Part shown: positions 49,401 to 59,800 of the stretch, in pieces | Position numbering within the stretch: the first letter of the stretch is position 1 | How the letters are laid out: each line of letters begins with the position of its first letter | Source: Calditrichia bacterium | GTDB taxonomy: Bacteria; Calditrichota; Calditrichia; RBG-13-44-9; J075 | Assembly: GCA_028284905.1 (NCBI GenBank) | Contig: JANQQU010000043.1 | Coordinates: 372,001-436,000 of the forward strand | Reading direction: 5' to 3' | Length of the DNA stretch: 64,000 nt | Position numbers and translations under genes: made by a program | Notes under the pieces: generated by a model | The model's input: the letters and a program-made list of their open reading frames with translations, nothing else | Told to the model about the DNA's origin: nothing | The model's database searches: none

Positions 49401-49917
49401 TCCGGCAGTTGCTACCCGGGCAGCATTATTGAAAAGCAACGGCACGGTTGTCGATAAGGACGGCAGCAGTCTGCCTGGTTTTTCCGGTGTCTCATCCGGA
49501 ACGTATTATGTCGTCGTTTATCATAGAAACCACCTGGGCGTTATGAGCAGCAGTGCTGCGGAAGTCAACGGATCTCCAACGCTTTACGATTTTAGCGCGG
49601 CGATGGGAAACTCCTATGGTACTGATCCGGTTAAGAGCATCGGTGGCGGTAAATTTGCGTTGTTCTCCGGAGACTGTAACAGCGATGGCGGTGTCGATGC
49701 ATTGGACAAAAATCAGGTTTGGCGCCCGGAAAACGGCACTGCCTGGTCGTATAGTAAACTGTCAGATTTAAACCTGGATGGTGGCATTGATGCGCTGGAT
49801 TTAAACCTCTTTTGGAGAGCAAGTAATGGTAAGGCGTCTCAAATTCCGCCGGAAGCTGCTCCGGCAACGCCAACGACCAAGATAAAAATTAAGCAAAAGA
49901 AAACGGTGAGTGACTAG
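43408..49917 (+). CDS. Giant secreted protein: cadherin-like and lamin-tail repeats, CotH kinase-like domain, dockerin-like tail
   Basis: A 2169-aa surface protein. Order: signal peptide (1-28); module A (about 29-242), also in the 3251-aa neighbour; two cadherin-like repeats (250-445, each with SLLDY/LLDFE); then four lamin-tail domains (starts at about 448, 689, 931, 1170, typical WIEIYN and LHTNFKL motifs) separated by three further cadherin-like repeats, the composite period being 239-242 residues; a chitobiase/hexosaminidase-like C-terminal domain (about 1316-1390); a CotH spore-coat-kinase-like domain (about 1446-1850; RGGNNRAW, GIYFGLYNPVERLDD, WDVTKDFDD); a second chitobiase-like domain (1853-1930); and module B (1933-2169), with a dockerin-like pair at 2087-2142. 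The tail is short and basic (KIKIKQKKTVSD) with no YPNP signal. The start ATG 43408 is uncertain (43417 possible). Confidence 0.9.
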   Translation: MRKMNHLYIVLWAFLLVLTITMTEVFAQVTHEETEAGVSSGVGSISTTSTLVSAADHLYLAAVTTRSNVSVTSVTGLGLTWTLIKAQCAARSQTGIEVWAAIGTPTGDDVVSAVFSGTPTNAVITVSRFSGINTADTLGMALAVNTLGTDGACSGGTDGNSYSFSLTPESSDGLIYVAAALRNRTHTPGASYTELAENSTGSGGNIVGAAINSRTLSSGGAITVDGTFSGTVDWAVVALEIKTGAAGPTDIFLSNDTIPENSADDSVVGTLTTEHADPGATFTYSLNNDAGGRFKIVSDELQVADSTLLDFETTKSHVVNIRSTDNLSAFTDKAITVYLSNVFDETPTDIALSDTTVSETASNGAVVGTFSTTDSDSGDTFTYTLINNAGGRFQISGNELQVANSSLLDYDTDSTHSITVRSTDNGGLYLEKPFTILLLDSAASAASFEIREFMAKNAASLKDEDSTYQDWIEIYNSGASSANIGGWYISDSTGWLTRWQFPSTVIPSGGRLVVFASGKDRTGSELHTNFSLKREGEYLALTAPDGVSIASVFSPTFPLQTDDVSFGVSSGDTMYFSPATPGSVNVAGSFDVLLSDSTVEENSANDTYIGTLIPLHHDINDISGYSLLDDAGGRFKVVGSEIQVADSSLLDYEANTSHTIEVRTTYGGGTLDKTFTINVLNLSEQPTGVIITEFVANNTTGLLDDDGEYSDWIEILNNSGQTVNLTGWFLTDDSDSLHKWAMPSRFISDGEYLIVYASGKDRTVPQLHTNFKLGSGGEYLALIQPDTNTIASEFDPEYPDQMSDVSYGLFNGAYMYLNSPTPGAANTSGSFDLAISNDEITENSPDSTTVGKLFPLHHDASDAFTYTLLDDAGGRFHVVGNKIEVADSSLLDYETNTSHTIEVRVSYNGGSTFDKTFTINVLNLSELPDGVIINEFLASNDAVLADLDGEYEDWIEIYNGSGQNLNLGGWFLSDDPDTLYKWTLPSVTVNDGDYLIVFASGKNLTGSELHTNFKLSSGGEYLALTQPDTITMASIFSPEFPVQLTDISYGKMAGGYGYFSTPTPDAVNTIASVDIALTESSVIEGAATGTLIGNFITMNTPDSGFTYTLLDDAGGRFQLSGSELQVNNGSLLDYSVNTSHTISIRSQYGVGQMVDKNLSITVMQYYPDSLEISEFMASNDATIQDEDGDYSDWVEIHNTGSVSVDLDGYYLTDSDGNLTKWEFPTVTLQADSYLVVFASSKDRTGSELHTSYKLSAGGEYLGLVLPDGVTVISEYSPQYPAQSADISYGLFNGAEQYFNTPTPGSVNTDGTLPVAALNFSSKRGFYSSNFNLAITTSTPSVNIRYTLDGSTPTETHGTLYTGVIPITTTTVVRAIGYLAGYESTAVETHTYLYLNDVLTQPDSISGYPIIDYSLGGGDMVPHDHEMDPVITGDPAYSSSLIKGLEDIPSMLISVDPDSIYGVDGFYDGDDVIRRMSVELLYKNDPSKNDQADGGVQSHSHLRLKRSLRLDFSSDYGPSKWKTTLFEDAPLNGETAADEIKHIILRGGNNRAWTRKWNPDNSAFTEDQWFRDSQIAMSGFGSRGNFVHLYINGIYFGLYNPVERLDDHFSATYFGGEDEDWYAVSHSGSKAGGDDTRYDYLTDDLVDLDMSNSTNYDQLKAYLDVTSYSDYIMLAWYGAITDWPDNNWWGGNRNTPVSPFRYYLWDGEWSWDVTKDFDDVNGGWVHPEFTETESNDPIAEIWIAARDNPDFMMLFADRVYKHCFNNGALTDSNSIARWDVLNDYIADAVILESAKWGDSQESLGEPLRTRDEDWQDEVDAIRDIMDGNVARFITALRAEGYYPSLDPATYSQRGGSVTYGYSLTLSNPNATGTIYYTLDGSDPRADGGGISGSALTYSGGFMLTSDVTVRVRVKDGAVWSAIDEASFTVDGSAVVVNLKVMLEGPAQADSMKTNINSSLPLSQPFNQSPWNYSGTETVSSMPSDIVDWVLIQLRTATDSPAVATRAALLKSNGTVVDKDGSSLPGFSGVSSGTYYVVVYHRNHLGVMSSSAAEVNGSPTLYDFSAAMGNSYGTDPVKSIGGGKFALFSGDCNSDGGVDALDKNQVWRPENGTAWSYSKLSDLNLDGGIDALDLNLFWRASNGKASQIPPEAAPATPTTKIKIKQKKTVSD

Positions 49918-49936
49918 CGCTAACTGTAGAATTATA

Positions 49937-49983
49937 AAAAGAGAAAAGCGGAACCCTTTCTGGAGTATCCGCTTTTCTCTTTT
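49937..49983. terminator. Strong bidirectional terminator after the CotH protein gene
   Basis: A perfect 16-bp stem pairs AAAAGAGAAAAGCGGA (49937-49952) with TCCGCTTTTCTCTTTT (49968-49983), with a 15-base loop. A and T runs at the two ends fit termination in both directions, here for the giant gene and the convergent small gene at 50026-50589. Confidence 0.93.
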
Positions 49984-50025
49984 ATAGAGCAATACGTTTG
50001 AAAATCATACCTGATTTTGCTTTTA

Positions 50026-50589
50026 TTAAGAAGCGTCATACGCCGCTTTTAGCCAACCGGTTAATTCATCATCAACTTGAGAGATCTCAGTGATTCTCAC
50101 CCGATGACTAACCATCGCATTAAAACTGCCACTGGCTTCCAGGCGATCGGTTGCCGGAGCGTCTTTGAGATTGATGCCAACATCGACACGGGTTTTGGTT
50201 GATGGTTGAATAATTGCAAACTGCTTGTTGCGCCGTAGACTGACATAGGCTTTCTTTGGCGCAATTTCCACATCATTTCCAAAACTGTTTATTCGTTTAA
50301 TCAGCGCATCATAAACCGGGCGTAGGCCTTCCTTTGCACCGGAATATTGTAATGTAACCAGGTCTGTCGGTGCTTCATCTGCCTTGCCGGCATTGAGTGT
50401 CTTGTGGGCGATGAGGCTGGCAAATCCATGAGTGACACCATGCTCACTCTTCAAGTGGTTAAGAATCGCCCGGTGCTTCTCCAGCCCTAGCGGAATGGTA
50501 ATCTTAAGCCATTCTTCTAAGGATTTTCCTGTTTTCTCGGGCATGTTTGCGATCATCGATGCAGCCATTTCTTCCGGTGATTTAGCCAT
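50026..50589 (-). CDS. DUF4287/DUF5655 domain protein
   Basis: A 187-aa cytosolic protein. The N-terminal half (MIANMPEKTGKSLEEWLKI and KHRAILNHLKSEHGVTHGFAS) is the DUF4287 pattern, and the C-terminal half (YDALIKRINSFGNDVEIAPKKAYVSLRRNKQFAIIQPSTKTRVDVGINLK) is the DUF5655 pattern. The two are commonly fused in bacteria and nothing is known of the function. A strong RBS (AGGAGG-like GGAGGCTTTT upstream of 50589) precedes the ATG. It is the only gene on the minus strand between the two giant genes and is physically isolated by the terminator on one side. Confidence 0.88.
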   Translation of the reverse strand: MAKSPEEMAASMIANMPEKTGKSLEEWLKITIPLGLEKHRAILNHLKSEHGVTHGFASLIAHKTLNAGKADEAPTDLVTLQYSGAKEGLRPVYDALIKRINSFGNDVEIAPKKAYVSLRRNKQFAIIQPSTKTRVDVGINLKDAPATDRLEASGSFNAMVSHRVRITEISQVDDELTGWLKAAYDAS

Positions 50590-50879
50590 AAAAGCCTCCT
50601 GTCTCGCATGTTGTAAAAATATTGGTTTTGTTCGCTGTAAACTAAAAACAAACTTTTTCTTGATGCCTCACCACTCTAGGAAAATTTTTTAATAAGAGCA
50701 ATAAAAAAGTGCTTGAATCCCTAAAAAATTTGGCAAAAATCAGCCCCAAAATTAAGATTTGTGAATCCAGTCATCAAAGTCACTCCTCAATATCCTAAAT
50801 TATGTTGTTTTATGATGTACTGGATAATCGATCCTCACTAAAATTGATTTAAGGGATTAGTGCAGAAGGGATTCTATTC

Positions 50880-53800
50880 ATGTTAGCGTTAATACGTGAA
50901 AAACTTGTTTTATATATTCTCGGCATTTTATTAGGAATATCAACGACAACTCTCGCTCAAACGACCTATACCTGGAATAATTTATTAAGCGGCAACTGGA
51001 CCGATGCCTCCAACTGGCTCCCCAATGGAGTGCCCGGCACTGGTGATTTTGTAGTGCTAACCGAAGGCACAGTCGTATTGGACAGTAACTTAAGTGTATG
51101 CACGTTGGAAATGGTTACAAATAGTATCCTTTCCGGCAGCGGCGCTATTACGATTACCGATACCCTGAACTGGTTTGGTGGCGATATGATTGGCAACGGG
51201 ACGACAATTCTCCCGGATTCTGCCATCGCCAATGTTAACAATAACACCACGATTGATTTGGATGTCCGGACGTTTGAAAATTATGGCACTGTTCTTTGGG
51301 ACGGCACCGGTAAATGGAAGTTTAAGAATTACGCGTTATTCAACAACTATCTTGGTGCAGTCTTTGACATTCAACGAGATGGTGTGTTTGACTATGTGTT
51401 GGAAGATAGCGGTGGCAGTTTTATCAACTATGGCAGCGTGAAGAAAACAGCAGACGATGGCGATCGTCTGGAATTTGACATCACTTTTACAAATGCCAGC
51501 ACCGGTACCGTTCAGGCCAGCAGTGGTAATCTAAGATTTGAAAGAGGCAGCACCACTGCCAGCAAAGGGAGCTTCATTGTTGATAGCGGCGCCATTATCC
51601 AGATTGCCGAGCGGCCGTTTATGCTGGACGGTGTCACCTTCAGTGGCGGGGGTACTGTTGAGATTGTTGACCGAACCAATTTCCAGGTTGTTGGCAGTGG
51701 TATAACCGTCGCCAGCGGCACGACGCTGGAAATGAATACAGATGATTCCGGGGGAGAAGGCTTTCTCGAAGGAGATGGTGACATAACCATCAATGGCACC
51801 TTTGACTGGACGGAGGGAACGCTCCAGGGTAGCGGCGATTTAATTATTAACGGTACGCTTCAGACAGTCTCGGGGGGAACGCGCATTCTTAACGGGAAAA
51901 CCATCGAAAATTATGGTAGTGCGATTTTTGATCAAACTTTCCGGATGGCTGGTAATAGCGTTTTTGACAACCGTGTCGGCGGCGTTGTCGAAACCAGGGG
52001 GCCGTATCAAATTGTATCCGTCGATCCGGATGGTGGCAGCATCACCAATGCCGGCACTTGGATCCGTAAAACGGCCAGTGGAGAAGCTAAGGTCGACGTC
52101 CCGTTTACAAACAGCGGTTTGATCGATATTGAAATGGGAGAACTCCGCTTCCGGGATGATATAACCAATGAAGTAACCGGCATTATTAGTGGTGTAGATA
52201 CTTTGGAAGTTACCGGAGTGACATTCCTTAATAATGGAATTATTCGGCCGGGAGCATCTCCGGGACAATTGGTCGTTCTCGGAAATTTACAGCAAGGCAG
52301 CACCGGTCAGATTGATCTGGAGGTCGGCGGCACCACTCCCGGTAGTAACTTCGATCAACTGTTGGTGAGTGGCAGTGTGCAATTAGATGGGATCCTGAAT
52401 CTATCATTAATTAACAGTTTTGAACCGGCAGCAACGGATACCTTCCCGGTAATTAGCTATGCCAGCAGCAGCGGGTCATTCTTTTCGATTAATAACGCTT
52501 CTTTAAATGGAAATGGTGTTTTCAAAGTCAATTATGATAGTGATTCTCTACGACTCTCAGTGGATAGCATTCCCCGGTTTGCCCTGGATGTCGACACAGT
52601 CGGCGGCGGTGGTGTAACGCTTTCGCCAGCCGGTGGTGAATACGATACTGCAACAACGGTTATCCTTACAGCGACGGCGGATTCCGGTTTTACATTCTCC
52701 AGCTGGAGCGGCGATCTAACCAGCGCCGGTAATCCGGATACACTGGTGATGAACGAAGCAAAATCAGTCACGGCAACTTTCCTTGAACTGCCGGACTTTA
52801 ATGTTGTCGCAAATGTTGTCGGTTCCGGTAGTATTACCCTGGATCCTCCCGGGGGTGTCTATGACAGCTCTTCAACTATCACTGCTACCGCAAACCCCGC
52901 TGCTGGTTATTACTTCACCGGTTGGAGCGGCGATTTAAGCGGTACGGATAATCCGGATACGCTGCTCATTGACGATAATAAAACAATCACTGCAAATTTT
53001 GCGACGCTTCCACAATTCGTCCTGGATGTTGATACGGTTGGTGTTGGTGGAGTAACGCTCGATCCCGCCGGCGGCACCTATGACAGTACTTCAACGGTAA
53101 CCTTAACCGCTACGCCTGGCGCGGGATATTACTTTCACAGCTGGAGCGGCGATCTTGCCAGCGCTAATAATCCGGATAGTATCGTCATAAATGGCAATAA
53201 AAATGTTACCGCCAATTTCCTCGAATTACCGGATTTTCAACTGACAACAACCGCTGTAGGAGGGAGCATCGTTCTTAATCCCGCCGGCGGTACCTATGAT
53301 AGCACCACCACGGTTGTGCTCAGTGCGGTTGCGGATTCCGGCTACTACTTCAGCCATTGGACTGGCGACGTAAACGGTGAATCAAACCCGGAAAACCTGC
53401 TAATGGATGGTAACAAAAGCGTTACAGCTGTTTTTATTCCCCGCTTTTTGTTGAGTATGGATTCCATTGGCAACGGTACTGTAACCGTTACGCCGGATTC
53501 TTCTGGCAGAATATATGACAGCTTAGATGTTGTCTCTATAAGCGCAACACCAGCGAGCGGATATTATTTTAAGCAATGGAGTGGCGACTATTCCGGGACA
53601 GATAATCCCGCTTCTGTTGAAATGAATAGCGACAAGTCAATTACCGCTGAGTTTATCAATTTGCCTGACTTTGTGCTGGATATCGACACAGTTGGCAGTG
53701 GCGGTGTCTCGCTCTCGCCTGCCGGTGGTGTTTATGATAGTACTACCCAGGTAACCCTGACTGCGACAGCAGATCCCGGTTATGCGTTTACCGGTTGGAG

Positions 53801-56800
53801 CGGCGATTTAGCAAGCCTGGAAAATCCCGTGATGATAACGATGGATAGTCCAAAGAACATTACGGCTACTTTCGAAGAGGTCGCTTCATTGTTTACGCTG
53901 GATGTCGACACCGTTGGCAATGGTGGCGTAACTTTGTCTCCCACCGGGCCCTCTTTTAATTCTACTGTGATGGTTACTTTAACCGCGACGGCAGATCCTG
54001 GCTACTATTTTGTCGGTTGGAGTGGCGACCTGGTTAGTGCAAACAATCCTGATAGCATATTAGTTGATGCAAATAAGAACGTTACTGCAACATTTGCCGA
54101 ATTGCCGGACTTCACATTGACGACGAATACCAGTGGGCCGGGCAATGTTAGCCTCAGCCCTTCCGGCGGCGTTTATGATAGTACCACTGTTGTAACGCTT
54201 ACCGCAACTGCCAGTGATCCCGACTATAAGTTTAGTCACTGGAGTGGGGATCTAAGCAGCTCCTCAAATCCGGCGGATTTAGTAATGGATGGTAATAAGT
54301 CTGTAACCGCTAATTTTGTTTTGGAAGGTGAATCATACGAGTGGAATACGGTTGATGGTGATTGGGATATCGCCAGTAACTGGACACCAAACGGCATACC
54401 AGGTGCTCAAGACACTGCCTGGATTAAGGCCCAGGTTGTTACCCTGAACACCAACAAAAGCGTGGCAATGCTGAAAATTAGCAATGGTGGTGCTTTAAGT
54501 GGCGACAGCACTCTGACAATCACTGATTCGCTCAGTTGGGTGTCCGGGGATATGAATGATAGCGGTAAAACTGTTATCGCTGCTTCTGCCCGGGCAAGTA
54601 TTTCTCACGGCGGTAATACCATCGATTTAAATGCCCGAACGCTGGAGAATTATGGCACGATCGTCTGGGAGGGCACCGGCGTCTGGAAATTGAAAAACAA
54701 GGCCTTTATTATCAACCGTCAAGGGGGCACTTTCGATGTTCGCCGTGATGGTATTCTCGATTATGTGCAGGATTTAACTGGTGGAAACTTCGTTAATCAA
54801 GGCACATTGATGAAGACCTCCGGCAGTGGCCGCATTGAAATTGATCCGACATTTTACAATGACGACACCGGCGTTGTCTGGTCCCGCAGCGGTACTTTAC
54901 GCTTTGAACGTGGGGACTCTGTGGAAGTTAGTAGTGGCACTTTTCGTGCAGATAGCGGTCATATTGTGCAGCTCTCAGAGCGGCAATTTATGATTGATGG
55001 CGCAACTTTCTCCGGGGATGGTGTGATTGATATGGTTGATCGTCCTAACGTGCAAATCTCCGGCAGTGGTCTAACCGTCGATAGCGATGCGACATTTGAG
55101 CTAAATACGGATGATTCCGGCGGCCAGGGTTTTCTGGAAGGTAGTGGTCCTATAAACGTAAACGGCACTTTTTTGTGGACACGAGGGACTGTTCGTGGTA
55201 GTGGTGATCTCAATATTGCCGGCAGCTTAACAACCAGCTCGACCAGCACAAAGGTACTGGATGGCCGACCTTTGAATATTAGCGGCGACATGATCGTGAC
55301 CAGCACGATCCGGGTAACTGGTAATGCCGCCATCACTAATCTTGCCAGTGGCACCATCGATTTTCAAAACAATGTGAATTTTGTAAATATTAGCCCGGGT
55401 GGCACAATTACCAATACCGGATTGGTGACCAGAACGGCAGGTACAGGCACCGCCGAAATTCAACTGGATTTTACCAATAATGGAACTGTCGGTTCAGACG
55501 CCGGAATTTTGGCCTTTGATGAATTGTTTGATCATAACAGTGGTGCGGCTATTCAAGGTAGTGATACCCTGGATTTTACCAGTGCCAGCGTTTCTTTTGA
55601 CGGTGATGTCAATCCTGGCACTTCGCCAGGTATTCTGGTCGTTTCCGGTGGTTTCAATCCCTCCTCAAGCACAACCGTGAACATCGAAATCGGCGGCACC
55701 ACAGTCGGTAGTGAATACGACCGCTTTGTTGTGCCCGGCACTGCCAACCTTGACGGTACGTTAAATATCTCTCTGATTAATGGCTACTCACCTCCAGCAG
55801 GTGAAACATTTACGGTCTTTACTGCCGGCACCAGAAATGGTCAGTTTGCAACGGTGAATGTGCCATCATCAGGAGGCAGCGATGTCTTTGACGTTACTTA
55901 TTCCGGAGATGACATCATTCTAACAAGTCAGCTCAATCCACAATTTACCGTAACGCTCGATACCATCGGAAATGGCGGTATTACCTTAAACCCGGACAGA
56001 AGTGGTTACTATCGCGATGAAGAAGTTGAAGCGACCGCGACAGCGGATTCCGGCTATCGTTTTCTTAGCTGGGGCGGCGATCTAAGTGGCAGTGATAATC
56101 CGGATACGGTCATTGTGGATACTAACAAAACGATTTCTGCCAGCTTTATTCGCCAATATAAAATTAATACCACGATTGTGAGCGGCGGGAGCATTCAATT
56201 TAGCCCTACTGCGATAAATGGTGGTTTTGACAGCCTCTCTACGGTAACGTTGACGGCTGTGCCGGATTCCGGATATATCTTTGTTGGCTGGAGTGGCGAC
56301 CTGAGTGGATCCGGTCTGACGGATTCCCTGGTAATGACCCAGGATTATAATGTGACAGCAACTTTCCAGGCACGCTTTGCATTGGCGACAACAACTGTCG
56401 GAAATGGAAGTGTTGTACTGTTACCAGCAGGAGGCGTCTATGATAGTTCTGTCGTTGTTACCCTAACGGCAACCCCGGGAGCAGGCTATGCTTTTGCCGG
56501 CTGGAGTGGCGATCTCTCCGGCAGCGCTAATCCGGATAGTGTGACGATGGATAGTGATAAGAATGTAACCGCACTTTTTGTCCCGCAATATTCTGTTATG
56601 CTCGACACCATTGGAGGCGGAGGCTTGACGCTTAGTCCCAGTGGAGGTATTTACGATAGTTCAACAACTGTTGTCGTAACCGCGACTGCGGATTCCGGCT
56701 TTGCCTTTGCCAATTGGAGTGGCGATTTATCCGGCAATGCCAATCCGGATAGCCTGATAATAAATAGTAACAAACAAATTACCGGGCGTTTTATTCCTAC

Positions 56801-59800
56801 CTATACGCTAACGACGGTTGTCGATTCCGGTGGTGTTATATCTCTCTCTCCGAACAATCCTGGCGGCGTTTTTGACAGCGCTACGGTGGTTACACTTACA
56901 GCGACTGCGGACTCCGGGTTTGTCTTCGATAGTTGGAGCGGCAATTTGTCCGGCACTGAATCGATCGATAGTTTAACCATGAATACTGACAAATCAGTAA
57001 CGGCTGTTTTTACAAAACTTGCTGAACTACAGTTTACCGTTACTATAGATACCGTTGGTCCGGGTGTTATCACACCCTCGCCCAATGATACCGCTTATGA
57101 TGGCGGCACTATTGTCGAATATACAGCCACGCCAGATTCCGGCGCACGTTTCGTTGGCTGGAGCGGCGATCTCTCCGGGACTGCCAATCCGGACAGCCTG
57201 ACAATTGATGAAAATAAAGCGATTACCGGCACATTTATCCGGCAGTATCTGCTAACATTGAATGGCGACGCTGGCGGTGCAATTACAACAGTGCCGGACA
57301 CCAGTGGCGGTGCAATTTATGATAGCTTAACTCAGATTATATTCACTGCTACGCCGGACAGTGGTTATCGTTTTGCTAGCTGGAGCGGCGATCTCTCCGG
57401 GACTGCCAGCCCGGATAGTCTGATCATGGACGCAGATCGAACAGTGAATGGAGATTTTCTGCGGCAGTATCGACTGATTGTCGGGGAGGCGCAGGGTGGC
57501 TTAGTGCAATTGAATCCCGACACCAGTGCCGGTGGTCTCTATGATAGCGCAACCGTTGTGCAGGTAACCGCAATTCCCGATTCCGGATATACTTTCCTGA
57601 GCTGGAGTGGTGACTTATCCAGTGCAGATTCGACAGATAGCTTGACGATGAATGGCGACAAAACCATTACACCACAATTTTTCCGGCGATTTACACTTGC
57701 TGTGGATTCGACAGCCGGGGGAGGGGTGACGGTTTCTCCGAATGATACAATCTTTGATATAAATACCGTTGTTACATTAACTGCCAACCCGGATAGCGCA
57801 TATCGTTTTAACGCCTGGAGCGGAGACTTGAGTTCAACGGTAAGTCCGGACAGTGTTGTAATGGACGGCGATAAGCAGGTAACAGCCAATTTTCTCCGAC
57901 AATTTAGTCTTGCGCTGGATAATGGGACCGGTGGTAACATCAGTGTATCTCCGGATACAGTAGGTGGTTCGTTATATGATAGCCTTTCCCGCCCGGTTTT
58001 TACCGCGATTCCGGATAGTGGATATCGTTTTCTTAGCTGGGGTGGCGATCTCAGTGGTAGTGCAAATCCCGATAGTTTGCTCATCACGGCGAACAGTCTG
58101 GTCTCTGCCAGTTTTATCAAACAATATAAATTAACCGTTGTAAATGCTGCTGGCGGTTCAGTGCAATTAAACCCGGATACCAGTAGCAGCGGTACTTATG
58201 ATAGTGCTACTGTTGTTTATGCAACTGCAATGCCCGATTCGGGATACATCTTCCTCGGTTGGAGCGGTGATCTTAGCGGGACGGATACCACCGACAGCCT
58301 GACAATGGATGGCGACAAATCTATTGCTCCGCAATTCCTGGCACGCTTCGCTCTAACGGTAGATTCCACCGCTGGTGGCAGCTTAACAGTTTCATCCAGT
58401 GATACTATCTTCGATAGTTTAGCTGTCGTCACTTTTACCGCTACAGCAGACAGTGCATATCGTTTCTCCGGTTGGAGCGGTGACCTTAGTGGTAGCGCTA
58501 ACCCGGATAGTATTGTTATGAATAGCGACAAACAAGTAACCGCTAATTTTATTCGACAATTCACATTAGCAACCTCTGTTGCTGGAGATGGCTCAGTCAG
58601 CCTGGATCCCTCCGGAGGTGTTTATGACAGCGCAACCGTTGTTACCATGACCGCAACGCCGGGGCCCGGCCGAGTGTTTTCCGGGTGGAGTGGGGATACG
58701 ACTGGCACTGAGGCTGCAATTGCTATTCCGATGAATTCAGATAAGCAGTTTACCGCTTCATTTGCGATCCCAACTGCAATTACCTTTGAGGAAGTGGAAA
58801 CCGGCACAAGTAGCAGCAGTAGTAGCGTGACGACATCATCCGCCCTTACCGCAGAAAATGATCACCTATATATTGCAGCGATTTCCACGCGTTCTCATGT
58901 TTTAGTAGACACAGTGACCGGCTTAGGACTTAGCTGGCAGTCAGCAGATGAACAATGCGCCGGACGCAGTCAAACCGGTGTGGAAGTCTGGTATGCGGTC
59001 GGAACACCCAGTGGAAACAGTACTGTCACAGCAACATTAACCGGTTCTTCTCAGAATACTGTGCTGGCAGTCAGCCGTTACTCCGGTGTCGACCCAGCTC
59101 AGCCAATCGGGGCGATAATATCCGGCAATACCAATGGATTAGACGGTAGCTGTAGCGGTGGTTCCGATAGTGATTCATATGCCTTTAACATCACCACATC
59201 GATTGATGGCGCCTACGTTTACAGTGCTGTGGGCATTCGCAATAAAACACATACATCGCCGACTGCATATACCGAACGGGCGGAAGTGAATAAAGGCGGT
59301 AGTTTAGGATCGGCAGCGACACTTGCAGTCCAGGATCGCGAAGCGGAAACAGCCGGATCGATTCTCGTTAATGGTGGCATTAGTGATGATGTCGATTGGG
59401 CAATGATCGGATTGGAAATTCGTCCGCAAGTTGTGGTGAATACTTATACCCTGACGGCATCTGCTGGCAGCGGTGGTAGTATTACACAAAGTCCGCAGGA
59501 TTCAACTTATGATGAAAATACTGTGGTAACATTGACGGCTGTAGCAGATAGTGCCTATCGATTTGTCAGTTGGGGTGGCGACCTAAGTGGTAGCGCGAAT
59601 CCCGATAGCATTACGATGGATGGTAACAAAACGGTCTCCGCCAGTTTTATTCGTCAATTCTCTTTGACAACGACTGTTGACAGTGGCGGCAGTATTACGC
59701 TTTCACCCTCCGGCGGTGTTTATGACAGCGCGACGGTGGTAACCGCGACGGCAGTGCCGGACAGTGGCTATAGTTTTGTTGGCTGGAGTGATGCGCTGGG

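Noticed and set aside
57539-58120. Long open frames on the minus strand inside the InlB-type repeats (also 54959-55357, 58217-58564)
   Set aside because: They recur in the same place of each repeat, so they reflect repeated codon composition of the plus-strand gene. No ribosome site or protein family is seen.
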